A DNA stretch of 61,897 bases from positions 1-61,897 of the forward strand of contig NZ_JAXEWM010000146.1 of the NCBI RefSeq assembly GCF_034113885.1, given 5' to 3'. The DNA is from Intestinibacter sp034113885 (GTDB lineage Bacteria; Bacillota; Clostridia; Peptostreptococcales; Peptostreptococcaceae). Positions 16,617 to 25,091 of this stretch are shown piece after piece; within the stretch, counting starts at the first letter, position 1; every line of letters starts with the position of its first letter. Below the pieces are notes generated by a model, which was given only the letters and a program-made list of their open reading frames with translations, searched no databases and was not told the DNA's origin. Made by a program: the position numbers and the translations under genes.

Positions 16617-18542
16617 TTATATACTTAAAGCTACATCTAATGCTTCTGCTGTTGCATTTAAAGCTCTTCTAGCTCTAACTGCATCACCTATAACATAAGT
16701 TTCTTTTACTATGCCTTTTATTGATTCACTTATTGGATCGTAATTTCTAGATCCCATTGCAAGTACAACTGAGTCAAATCCTCTAATTTCATTTACAGAA
16801 CCATCAGCTAATTCATATTTAACTCCATCTTCATAGAATTCAGCTACTTTTGCTCCAGTTATGCTAACTACATGGTGTTTATCAAATGCTTCCATAATGA
16901 ATTTTCTATGTTCTTTACCTACATCACCAGCTATTTTATCTTTGAATTCTATTATTGATACTTCATGTTCTTGTTCTGCCAAAAATTCTGCAGTTTCTGC
17001 ACCAACCATTCCTCCACCTACAACTAGAACTTTTGTACCACAAGCTTTTTTACCATCTAATAAATCTATAGCATTTATTACACCTACATCATTGATACCT
17101 GGTATTGGTAATATTAATGGAGTTGCTCCTGTAGCAACTATTGCTACATCTGGGTTCATTTCTTTTACAAAATCTTCAGTTGCTTCTGTATTTAATAATA
17201 CTTTTACTCCTACTTCATTACATTTAGCTACAAAACTGCGAACTAAATTAGTTAAATCACCTTTTCCTGGTGGGTATGCAGCAAGTCTGATTTGTCCACC
17301 TAAAGTATTTGATTTTTCTACTAATGTTACTTTGTGACCTCTTAGAGCACTTACCCAAGCAGCTTCCATACCGCCTACTCCACCACCTATAACTAATACG
17401 TTTTTAGGTTCTTTAGCCATAGTTAATTCGCCTTCACGTCCTAATAATGGGTTTGCTAAACAAGTTATTGGGTTACCTTGGAACATGTTTGGAACACAAC
17501 CTTGTAGACATGCTATACATGGTGTCATAAGTTCTAATTTACCATCTCTAGCTTTATTTGGAGTTTCTGGATCTGCTAAGCTTTGACGTCCAAATGCTAC
17601 TAAGTCAGCTCTTCCTTGTCTTACCATTATTTCAGCGTATTGTGGTTCAGTGAAACGACCAACAGTTATTACTGGCACGTTTACAACTTCTTTTATACTT
17701 GCTACTAAATCAGAAGAGAATCCTCCATGTACTGTAGTAGGAGCCCACATACATTCATCGTGTAAGTGAGTAGCACGAGATACATGTAGTGCGTCTACTT
17801 TACATTCTTCTTCTAAGTAAACTGCTACTGCTGTACTGTCTTGTACAGTAAGCCCACCTAAAACATCGTCTTGTGCATTTATTCTAGCTAAAATAGCTAT
17901 TTTTCCTTCTGTTTTCTTTCTTATATTTTCTATTATTAAACGAGGTAATCTCATTCTATTTTCAAAACATCCACCAAATTCATCTACTCTTTTATTAGTT
18001 CTTGGTGATATAAATGTACTTACTAAGTATCCATGAGCACAGTGAACTTCAACTGCATCTATTCCTGCTTTCATAGCTCTTACAGCTGCATCTCCATAAG
18101 CTTCGATTATGTCGTATATTTCTTCTGTAGTTAATACTACTGGAGTTGGATGACCATCTTTTGCTGGAATTGGTGAAGCTGCTACTATTGGATATCCAGC
18201 TATCTCTTGATTTACATCTGGACCTGCATGTTGAAGTTGTACAGAAACCTTTGCACCTTCAGCATGACAAGCATCTATTACATTTTTGAAGCTGTCTATT
18301 ACGCTGTCATCAAATAGACAAGGTTTTCTTGGACCGCCTTTTGATTTGTAGTATACAACAGATGATTCTATAGTTATAAGACCGAATCCACCTTTTGCTC
18401 TTGCAGCATAGTAGTTTTTAGATCTTTCACTTAAGCTTCCATCTGTATTTGCAAAGTTATTTCCCATTGGTGGAACAACAAATCTGTTAGGTACATTCAT
18501 AGGACCTATTTGTATTGGTTTAAACATACTTTCAAAACTCAT
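16617..18542 (-). CDS. NADH:flavin oxidoreductase / ene-reductase 2 (BaiH/FadH-like)
   Basis: A second, clearly different member of the BaiCD/BaiH/FadH family (641 residues). The FMN barrel (1-335) has the motif HCAHGYLVSTFISP (active-site Tyr172). The 4Fe-4S cysteines are C342, C345, C349 and C361 (C-x2-C-x3-C-x11-C, one residue shorter than in copy 1). The FAD/NAD part (about 378-641) has LVIGGGVGGMEAA and VVGGGMVGAE. It lies between the dehydratase candidate and the YdiB-type dehydrogenase in one operon. A role in reducing a conjugated ring intermediate of the pathway is likely but not shown; Listeria qui operons also carry such a gene (from memory). Confidence 0.9.
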   Translation of the reverse strand: MSFESMFKPIQIGPMNVPNRFVVPPMGNNFANTDGSLSERSKNYYAARAKGGFGLITIESSVVYYKSKGGPRKPCLFDDSVIDSFKNVIDACHAEGAKVSVQLQHAGPDVNQEIAGYPIVAASPIPAKDGHPTPVVLTTEEIYDIIEAYGDAAVRAMKAGIDAVEVHCAHGYLVSTFISPRTNKRVDEFGGCFENRMRLPRLIIENIRKKTEGKIAILARINAQDDVLGGLTVQDSTAVAVYLEEECKVDALHVSRATHLHDECMWAPTTVHGGFSSDLVASIKEVVNVPVITVGRFTEPQYAEIMVRQGRADLVAFGRQSLADPETPNKARDGKLELMTPCIACLQGCVPNMFQGNPITCLANPLLGREGELTMAKEPKNVLVIGGGVGGMEAAWVSALRGHKVTLVEKSNTLGGQIRLAAYPPGKGDLTNLVRSFVAKCNEVGVKVLLNTEATEDFVKEMNPDVAIVATGATPLILPIPGINDVGVINAIDLLDGKKACGTKVLVVGGGMVGAETAEFLAEQEHEVSIIEFKDKIAGDVGKEHRKFIMEAFDKHHVVSITGAKVAEFYEDGVKYELADGSVNEIRGFDSVVLAMGSRNYDPISESIKGIVKETYVIGDAVRARRALNATAEALDVALSI

Positions 18543-18666
18543 AATTAATACCTCTTCTCTTTTAAGTTAAATTTAATTTGTAAGATTTTTAATTCCTAGT
18601 ATTTATATTTTTCTGTTATTTTATCTATTATTTATCTATTTATCATTGTGCATTTTAATTTTTATA

Positions 18667-19506
18667 TTAAGCTAAAACTTCTGGCCAAGCTTCTTTTAAT
18701 ACCTTTACTGCATTTTCATATGTATATTTAGCCGCAAAATCTACACCTTTTTCTACATATTCATCGCATATAACTTCTACACCTACTGCATTTGGTTTTA
18801 CACCTTTCTTTTGTAACATCTTACAGAATCCTACTGTATCTCCATATCCACAGCCTGGTGCAACACGATCATGCATTGATTCATCTCTTAATACTTCTTT
18901 TGCATATGGTCTAGCTTGAACATCGTTTATTTGAACTGATACTATTTTATCTGCTGGTATCATGTCTATTACTTTTTCATAAGGTTGATTAGCTCTTACC
19001 CAGTGCCAAGTATCTAATATTATTTTAGCGTTATCGCAACCAGATGCTTCTACAACCTTCCATCCTTTTTCTAAATCAGGTATACCACTATATGGCATTG
19101 GTTCAACACCTATTATTATATCGCCAGCTCTTTGGCATAATTCTTTTAATTTTTGAGCTGTATGTTCTATTGAATAGTTTTCCATTAAACCACAGTTTAT
19201 TTGTTTAACATCAAATAATTCACACATCTTGAAGCAAATTTGTTCTTTCATTTGTTGTTCTAAACTTCTTTCATCATCTGCCCATAAAGTTATATATTCT
19301 ACTTCTGTTACCTTCATGTCGTGTTTTTTTAGGATATTTAAAATATCTTCATCATGTAATCCTTCTTGTAATGCTGCTATGTAGTTTTCTGCTCTTAATC
19401 CTATTCCTTCATATCCAGCATTTTTAGCTGCAATTACTCTTTCTTCAAAAGTTACTTTTGTTCCTAATGTATAAGAACTAACTGTCAATGGATATTGTTT
19501 TGACAT
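18667..19506 (-). CDS. TIM-barrel protein, probable 3-dehydroshikimate dehydratase
   Basis: A 279-residue AP-endonuclease-2/xylose-isomerase-like TIM barrel, often annotated as sugar phosphate isomerase/epimerase. Likely metal ligands are E135 (VGVEPMP), D165 and H168 (ILDTWHW), Q192 (VQIND) and E244 (VGVEVI). This pattern occurs in metal-dependent 3-dehydroshikimate dehydratases (QuiC/AsbF type), which convert 3-dehydroshikimate to protocatechuate. Sequence alone does not separate these from sugar isomerases. The operon partners (YdiB-type dehydrogenase, MFS, ene-reductase) and the flanking aroD and aroE make the dehydratase call probable. It is the first gene of its operon and divergent from a LysR gene. 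Confidence 0.75.
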   Translation of the reverse strand: MSKQYPLTVSSYTLGTKVTFEERVIAAKNAGYEGIGLRAENYIAALQEGLHDEDILNILKKHDMKVTEVEYITLWADDERSLEQQMKEQICFKMCELFDVKQINCGLMENYSIEHTAQKLKELCQRAGDIIIGVEPMPYSGIPDLEKGWKVVEASGCDNAKIILDTWHWVRANQPYEKVIDMIPADKIVSVQINDVQARPYAKEVLRDESMHDRVAPGCGYGDTVGFCKMLQKKGVKPNAVGVEVICDEYVEKGVDFAAKYTYENAVKVLKEAWPEVLA

Positions 19507-19884
19507 ATTCTTAATCCCCCTTGTTTTTCATTGTTAATAGTTTATCTTTTTATTTTACTTTTTTTCTTTGATTTATCTTATGTCTAAATATTATCACAGT
19601 ATTTTTTCTATGACTAATTGATAATAATCTATCAATCCATTGATTTTATATATAATTTCTAGTATATTAGTTTTATAATATCTATAATTTAAATAAATAA
19701 CTATAAAGAACCATTTATTTAAAACTTTAAAGTACAAGTTTTATAACTTTCTATAAATTATATATACTATTTTTATATATAATAATTTTTCTTTATAGTT
19801 TTATAAGTTTAAAATGTATTATTTAGAGTTATATATAAAATTGCAACATAATAAATAGTATTCTATAATAAGGGAGGAATATTT
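19507..19884. promoter_or_regulatory. Divergent promoter region between dehydratase operon and LysR2
   Basis: A 378-bp gap with no gene and several dyads: a 10-bp palindrome ACTTTAAAGT at 19724-19733, the inverted repeat AAGTT-n4-AACTT at 19736-19749, and a separated perfect 12-bp inverted repeat (19699-19710 with 19789-19800). The 11-bp core TATAAATTATA at 19752-19762 is the reverse complement of the repeated element before ene-reductase 1. These are candidate LysR binding sites. AAGGGAGGAATATT precedes the LysR start. Confidence 0.45.
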
Positions 19885-20769
19885 TTGAATTTATATCATT
19901 TAAGATATTTTGTTACTTTAGCTAAGCTAGAACATTATACTAAGGCAGCTGAAGAACTTTGTATCACACAACCTAGTCTAAGTCATGCTATTTCTTTACT
20001 AGAAAAAGAGCTCGGTGTAACATTATTTCAAAAAGAAGGGCGTAACATCGTTTTAACAAAATGTGGCAAAATATTTTTAGAAAAGGTTCAAGAATCTTTG
20101 AAAATATTAGATGACAGTATTTTAGAGTTAAAATCAATAAGTAACGGGGAAGGTTATATAGATTTAGGATTTTTACGTACTCTAGGCACTAATTTTGTTC
20201 CTAAATTAACAAAAAACTACATAGAAAGCAATAAAGATAAAAAAATTAATTTTAATTTTTATACAGAAGCCACCACAACTGATCTTATAAATTCTTTGAA
20301 AGAGCAAAAATACGATATGATATTCTGCTCTAAGCGTGAAAAGGAAAAAAATATTGAGTTTATACCAGTATCAACCCAAAAGTTAGTTTTAATAGTACCA
20401 TCCGACCATCCTTTAAGTGAGTATGATTCAATTACATTAGAACAGACAATTGAATATCCTCAAATTGTATTCAGCGAAAAGAGTGGTTTAAGATCTATTA
20501 TAGACCATTTATTCGATACTATTGGTCAAAAACCTATAATCGCATATGAAATAGAAGAAGATCAAGTTATAGCAGGATTAGTATCTAATAATTTTGGAAT
20601 TGCAATAGTACCATATATGCCTATACTTAAGTTCATGAATGTAAAAACTATAGAGATTACATCGCCTACTTGGGAAAGAAATTTTTATCTAGCTTTACTA
20701 AAAGATAAAACGTTAACACCTATTGCTGAAAATTTTAAATCTTTTGTAATTGAAAACTATACATTATAA
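19885..20769 (+). CDS. LysR-type regulator 2 of the shikimate block
   Basis: A 294-residue LysR regulator related to the one at 9441: both start MNL-HL-YFV-LA-LEHYTKAA and share the TQPSLSHAIS recognition helix. The effector domain spans about residues 90-290. The start is TTG at 19885, 6-8 nt after GGGAGGAATATT. It is divergent from the dehydratase operon, as expected for its activator. Two paralogous regulators bracket the block, one per divergent promoter, as if each half-operon had its own sensor or both recognise the same metabolite. Confidence 0.9.
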   Translation: MNLYHLRYFVTLAKLEHYTKAAEELCITQPSLSHAISLLEKELGVTLFQKEGRNIVLTKCGKIFLEKVQESLKILDDSILELKSISNGEGYIDLGFLRTLGTNFVPKLTKNYIESNKDKKINFNFYTEATTTDLINSLKEQKYDMIFCSKREKEKNIEFIPVSTQKLVLIVPSDHPLSEYDSITLEQTIEYPQIVFSEKSGLRSIIDHLFDTIGQKPIIAYEIEEDQVIAGLVSNNFGIAIVPYMPILKFMNVKTIEITSPTWERNFYLALLKDKTLTPIAENFKSFVIENYTL

Positions 20770-20800
20770 CATTTCTTATCGAATTATTTAATATTAGAAA

Positions 20801-20834
20801 AAAGGATGACTTGAGTTAATTTCAGCCATCCTTT
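20801..20834 (+). terminator. Terminator of LysR2
   Basis: An 8-bp stem (20801-20808 with 20827-20834), extendable with one mismatch, lies 31 nt after the LysR2 stop. The following T-content is modest (TTTAATAATCT). Confidence 0.6.
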
Positions 20835-21217
20835 AATAATCTAAAAAAATATAAAAAATAATAATCAATTCTTTAGAAATTCTAAAGATAGTACACAAAT
20901 AAATATACCTATTCATATAGTATAAATAAACTCACGATATTTATCAATAAAAATATCGTGTTCGAACAGAATAATTTTATTATTTTAAATAAGTCTCAAT
21001 TATATAGATATTTTCTATAGGATTAACTATTATTAACAATTTGTTTTATATATAATATTCATATAAAATATAATCATAAAATAAATAATAAATATTAGAT
21101 AAATATAAATCCCATACAAAATGTAAATATTTTTAAATAAAATTATTTGTATTTAAAAATATTCCCCAATAAGCTTAGTACAAATCTCCCCAAGGTTTGT
21201 ACTCTTTTTTTATTATC
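20835..21217. other. Intergenic gap with an orphan hairpin and an orphan plus-strand terminator
   Basis: There is no protein gene in 383 bp. A perfect 10-bp hairpin lies at 20933-20942/20951-20960. A strong plus-strand terminator lies at 21177-21213 with no plus-strand gene directly before it. A small untranslated RNA on the plus strand is possible. Confidence 0.4.
21177..21213 (+). terminator. Orphan plus-strand terminator facing the pilin genes
   Basis: The stem AGTACAAA/TTTGTACT (21177-21184 with 21196-21203, plus G-U and C-G closing pairs) is followed by CTTTTTTTATT on the plus strand. The nearest plus-strand gene ended 400 nt earlier and already has a hairpin. It may also protect against read-through into the convergent pilin genes. 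Confidence 0.7.
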
Positions 21218-21763
21218 TTATATTCTATCATCGTATCTTATGTACAATTTGACTTCCTTTTCTAAATCTACATCATTCTTTGATAAATAAAATACAATAG
21301 ATACAATCTTTGGATTTTCTAATTTAATATATATATTTTTTACATAATCGCCAATTTCATATCCACCAGCTTCTCTAGAATTATCATTATTAAGCGTATT
21401 TACAAATAATTTATTTGTATTCTTCTTTAAATTTATTTCTTTATTTTTTAAATTTAAGTCTTCTTGATTCTCTTCTATTTTGAAATTAAGCTTTATAGAA
21501 CAAACATCGTAGACTTTATTATATTCTAAATTATCTACCGTATTTTTATCTACAGTAGTTATATTTATTATATTTACACATTCTTCAATTAAGTTTTTAA
21601 TTTGATAATCGATCTCCTCTACCTGTTGGCTCAATTCAATCCTATCTTCAATATTATCTTTGACGTTATGACTAACGACAATAACTCCGTATAAACACAT
21701 AATTATAATTATCATCACAGACAAAGATACTATAACCTCTAGTAATACATATCCTTTCTTCAT
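21218..21763 (-). CDS. Type IV pilin-like protein (PilW/GspJ-like)
   Basis: A 181-residue minor pilin or pseudopilin. The N-terminus MKKG-YVLLEVIVSLSVM has a short basic leader, the Gly before the cleavage site, and Glu at +5. A single hydrophobic helix (about 5-30) follows and the rest is a soluble domain. It is the last of four overlapping pilin-like genes (start overlaps the preceding stop by 4 nt). Such minor pilins prime assembly of type IV pili or of a type II-like secretion pseudopilus. The prepilin peptidase and assembly ATPase are not in the window. Confidence 0.85.
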   Translation of the reverse strand: MKKGYVLLEVIVSLSVMIIIIMCLYGVIVVSHNVKDNIEDRIELSQQVEEIDYQIKNLIEECVNIINITTVDKNTVDNLEYNKVYDVCSIKLNFKIEENQEDLNLKNKEINLKKNTNKLFVNTLNNDNSREAGGYEIGDYVKNIYIKLENPKIVSIVFYLSKNDVDLEKEVKLYIRYDDRI

Positions 21764-22179
21764 TTATATATACCTTCCTTGATCAAAACTCGACCACTTA
21801 CAGGAACTATAGTTATTTCAGTGTAATCCTTATCTTTTCCTATATTAATAGTTGTCCCTCCCATATAAAAAGCGCCTTTAGTGTCAAATAATATTTTACT
21901 TTCAGAATAATTTAAATTGATATTTTTAGGCAGAAATACACATTTTGAAGTATTTCCATTTTCCATCAATATATATCCTTTACAATTATTTTTCGTTGTA
22001 AAAACTATGTATACTTTGCTATTACCTAATTTATTTACCATTCGCACATATCTAATGTCGCTATTGAGTTGTCTTATAAATGAATTTACTTTATAATTAT
22101 CTAAATTAATCTTTGAAAATGATATTGTACATATTAAAGCTAATAGAGTTATTCCTAATAAAACTTCTACTAAAGTCAC
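21760..22179 (-). CDS. Type IV pilin-like protein (GspH/FimT-like), leader apparently frameshifted
   Basis: The longest frame starts at a GTG (22179) and begins TLVEVLLGITLLALICTISF, the hydrophobic helix of a type IV pilin without any leader peptide. An ideal ribosome site (AGGAGG, 8 nt) instead serves an ATG at 22196 that opens MKKEGM and then hits TGA. Removing the dinucleotide TG at 22177-22178 fuses the two into MKKEG-MTLVEVLLG, a perfect prepilin with Gly before the cleavage site and Glu at +5. So the gene is either broken by a 2-nt insertion, contains a sequencing error, or makes an unprocessed protein. The other three pilin genes of the cluster are intact. Confidence 0.75.
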   Translation of the reverse strand: MTLVEVLLGITLLALICTISFSKINLDNYKVNSFIRQLNSDIRYVRMVNKLGNSKVYIVFTTKNNCKGYILMENGNTSKCVFLPKNINLNYSESKILFDTKGAFYMGGTTINIGKDKDYTEITIVPVSGRVLIKEGIYK

Positions 22180-22199
22180 ATTCCTTCCTTCTTCATAGC

Positions 22200-22823
22200 T
22201 TAGACCTCCTTACAACCAAATACTACAACTAAATCACTAGGCTTTAATTGTTTTTTATCTTCTTGATTATTTATATTTTCAGATATATTATCTTTATCTG
22301 TAAGCTGCTCTATCTCACCTTCTTCTGATACTGTTAGGTCATTTTCATCAATTTGTTCATTATTACTATCTTTTGAAAATGGATTTTTTATTTTTATATA
22401 AGCTACAATACTTTTATTAAAGTTGTTATACTCTACTTTACTTAAAACCCTATAATAAATAATATTTTCAACATTATAGTAGTCTATCTTTTGGATACTA
22501 CATTGTGTATCTCTTAACGAAACATTTGATATATTGCTTATTCTATTTATAAAATTATAAGAATTATTTTCTGTAAAATAGCTTTCAAAACTATCGTAAT
22601 CATGGCTTTTTTCTAAAGCTAGCTCTACCTCCTTTAAAATATTTGAATAAACCAATTCTATTTTACTCAAACACTGCTCCTCAATATATGCTTCTTCATA
22701 ATTATATTTTGTATATTTATTATTGCTAAGTATTAAAGCCGAGCAAGTAATCGCAATTATATTTACCAATAAAAATACAAATACTGTCACAATTAAAATT
22801 GATCCCTTATTTTTTCGTAACAT
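22200..22823 (-). CDS. Pilin-like protein (PilX/GspK-like)
   Basis: A 207-residue protein with a short basic N-terminus (MLRKNKG) and one hydrophobic helix (about 8-32, SILIVTVFVFLLVNIIAITC). The Gly-Ser junction fits prepilin cleavage, but the Glu at +5 is absent, as in GspK/PilX-type minor pilins that sit at the tip. The rest is soluble and acidic near the C-terminus. It overlaps the upstream pilin gene by 17 nt; its stop lies next to the ribosome site of the next gene. Assignment rests on N-terminal architecture and position. Confidence 0.75.
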   Translation of the reverse strand: MLRKNKGSILIVTVFVFLLVNIIAITCSALILSNNKYTKYNYEEAYIEEQCLSKIELVYSNILKEVELALEKSHDYDSFESYFTENNSYNFINRISNISNVSLRDTQCSIQKIDYYNVENIIYYRVLSKVEYNNFNKSIVAYIKIKNPFSKDSNNEQIDENDLTVSEEGEIEQLTDKDNISENINNQEDKKQLKPSDLVVVFGCKEV

Positions 22824-23169
22824 ATGACTTTAGTTTTACACTCCTATCTGATGATTTTACTTCCAATGTAATTTGGTAACAATTATAATAATTTTCTTGT
22901 CTTGCTATTTTTTTATTTACTTGAAAATTATCTACAGTAAAAATCTGATTATCTATTTTGTAGTTTTGATTATACTTTACATCGTATTTGGCTTCATTTA
23001 AATAGTTTTTTGCTATGTTTAGCATTTTTAAGTAATCTTCGTTTTTATCAAGTAAATTAAAACTATTGCTTATAGAAAATGTCATCATATAAACTATTAT
23101 CGACAAAACAAACATACTTATAATACACTCTAATGTTGTAAATCCACATCTCTTATTCAATGTATTCAT
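22807..23169 (-). CDS. Type IV pilin-like protein (PilV/GspI-like)
   Basis: A 120-residue minor pilin and first gene of the pilin cluster. The leader MNTLNKRCG is followed by FTTLECIISMFVLSIIVYMM, with Phe at +1 and Glu at +5 of the mature protein, the standard prepilin peptidase site. A beta-rich soluble domain follows. The gene lies 126 nt downstream of the sensor kinase pair, separated by a terminator, so it should have its own promoter. Confidence 0.85.
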   Translation of the reverse strand: MNTLNKRCGFTTLECIISMFVLSIIVYMMTFSISNSFNLLDKNEDYLKMLNIAKNYLNEAKYDVKYNQNYKIDNQIFTVDNFQVNKKIARQENYYNCYQITLEVKSSDRSVKLKSYVTKK

Positions 23170-23249
23170 TCCTTTTTACTTAAATTATTTCCATTTTTTC
23201 TATATATATACATAAATGATTAAACTTTAAGTGTTTATCTAGTAATTTA

Positions 23250-23289
23250 CAAATAAAAGGGAATCCTGCCTTTAAGGCACAATTCCCTT
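23250..23289 (-). terminator. Terminator of the sensor kinase operon
   Basis: An 8-bp stem (23257-23264 with 23282-23289) encloses a smaller TGCC/GGCA stem and is followed on the minus strand by TTTTATTT. It starts 7 nt after the stop of the 23296 gene, leaving no room for a missing ATPase domain. Confidence 0.8.
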
Positions 23290-23295
23290 CATCTT

Positions 23296-25065
23296 CTAAT
23301 AAATATAAAAATTCCTATCGCCATCATAAAAATCCGTATTTAAGTTTTCAATAGAAACTATACTTTCTATCAAATCAATTAATACCTTTGTATTTTCTAG
23401 CTCTATATTCAAAAATTCAACCGTTTCATATCCTATGTTATTATTTTTTTCACAAAGATTTCTTGTAAGCTGATTTTTAAGATATATCAAATTAGTAGGA
23501 GTCTTCAATTCATGAGATAAATTTATAAAAAAATCATTTTTTAATTTTTTAGTGTATGCTTCTTCTTTGATTTTTTTCTGTAAAAGCTTACTTTTAACCT
23601 CTTTAGTAATATCTCTAAAAATCCCTATTAGTATATTTTTTTGATTTACATTCAAAATCATATTTGCAAACTCCAAATATACATCTTCATTTAAAGAATT
23701 TCTTATTTTTTTCTCTTCAAATTTGATGCTAAACGATACATCACAATAATTTAAATCTGAATTTTTAATTAAGTAATATATATCTACTAAATTCAATTTA
23801 TTTTGCTGAAGTATATTATTAAAGCTTTTATTAGTATATTTTATTTTTTTTGTATTATAGTCCAACACGAATACAGCTTCAGAAATTATATCTACAAACA
23901 ATTCATACTTTTGTTTTGCTAGATTCATTTTGTTAAATAGTGATCTTTGACTAGTAATATCCTTCAAAATAATCATACTTTCTTCTTCGTCATTTAGTAA
24001 AATTCTATTTATATAAAAATGCTTTTCTTTACAACCATCTAAAGTATATGTAATATTACCATTTATATCTCTATCTAGTATCATATTTACAATATTTTTT
24101 TCGTATTTTGATTTTCTATTTTGATATATTATTTGATTATTTTTTTCTAAGATTACATCATATGGCATTTTATCAAGTATATTTTTGAAATAGCTATTAT
24201 TTTGCAAATACTCATTTTTTATATTTTTCTCGTGCGTAATGTCGGTCTTAATAAGTAAAACTCCCAAAGTTCCCTCTAGTAAAGTATTTGGATAAAATCT
24301 GTACTGATAATGTTTATTTTTTTTATCTTTTATTTCAAAAAAATGGTCTTCACAATCGTATAATGCGTTGTAGAGCTTTTCTAATACAATAAAATCCGTT
24401 GAAATCTCTTTATAAAAAAAACTCTTAAAATCCTCTATTTCATACATTGTTTTCATATCATAATTATATTTATATACATAATTCAATGTTTGATCGATAA
24501 AATATACCTTGCTTTTTAAATTTAATACTATTTGTCCAAGTGCATTTATATTTTGATTTAATTGTTCCTCTTGTTTTGTATTTTTGTCTTCTAAAATATT
24601 TAATTTATCGTCATATATTTTTATATTTATTTTTAATCTATTTAATTTACCCTTTTTATTTTTATATAATTTATATTCATCCTCTGTATAAATTGCCATT
24701 ATCTCTTTCAAAATCAAAGCCCAAATACATAAATTACCTATACAGTCTAAAAAAATATATCTATTTATTGTATTCAAAGTTAAATTTAAGGCCGTAATCA
24801 CAGTATAAAAAATTATTATTTTTTTTATCATATCATTTTTATTTAACAAACCTATCATAATAAAAATCGTACATATTGCACTCAAAACACTTACTATATT
24901 GTAATAAAAACTCAATTCCTTTAAAAAAATACCTATTATCTGTAATATAAGAAAAAAAACAGATAAAATTGTAGCCTTCATAAGTCGTTTAATATTTTTA
25001 TAAGAAATAAACTTAATAAAAAACAAACAACATATACATATCGATATAATAAATAATCTCAACAT
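23296..25065 (-). CDS. Membrane PAS sensor protein with DHp His but no ATPase domain
   Basis: A 589-residue sensor. About five membrane segments fill residues 1-125, then a coiled coil (about 140-185) and two or three PAS-like domains (about 190-510). The HisKA helix has a perfect H-box, INLSHELKTPTNL, with phosphoacceptor His518. The protein then finishes the second DHp helix and stops at 589; no N, G1, F or G2 box exists, and a terminator follows at once. It therefore cannot bind ATP by itself. The gene directly upstream (26 nt gap) encodes the complementary half. GGAGG precedes the ATG. Confidence 0.9.
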   Translation of the reverse strand: MLRLFIISICICCLFFIKFISYKNIKRLMKATILSVFFLILQIIGIFLKELSFYYNIVSVLSAICTIFIMIGLLNKNDMIKKIIIFYTVITALNLTLNTINRYIFLDCIGNLCIWALILKEIMAIYTEDEYKLYKNKKGKLNRLKINIKIYDDKLNILEDKNTKQEEQLNQNINALGQIVLNLKSKVYFIDQTLNYVYKYNYDMKTMYEIEDFKSFFYKEISTDFIVLEKLYNALYDCEDHFFEIKDKKNKHYQYRFYPNTLLEGTLGVLLIKTDITHEKNIKNEYLQNNSYFKNILDKMPYDVILEKNNQIIYQNRKSKYEKNIVNMILDRDINGNITYTLDGCKEKHFYINRILLNDEEESMIILKDITSQRSLFNKMNLAKQKYELFVDIISEAVFVLDYNTKKIKYTNKSFNNILQQNKLNLVDIYYLIKNSDLNYCDVSFSIKFEEKKIRNSLNEDVYLEFANMILNVNQKNILIGIFRDITKEVKSKLLQKKIKEEAYTKKLKNDFFINLSHELKTPTNLIYLKNQLTRNLCEKNNNIGYETVEFLNIELENTKVLIDLIESIVSIENLNTDFYDGDRNFYIY

Positions 25066-25091
25066 ATTTATCCCTCCAACTGCTAATAAAA

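Noticed and set aside
16861..17337. 158-codon plus-strand frame inside ene-reductase 2
   Set aside because: Shadow of a conserved coding sequence; no ribosome site.
23296..23300. Idea that the 589-residue sensor is a frameshifted full kinase
   Set aside because: Only 126 bp separate its stop from the pilin gene, a terminator lies there, and no N, G1 or G2 box is found in any frame.
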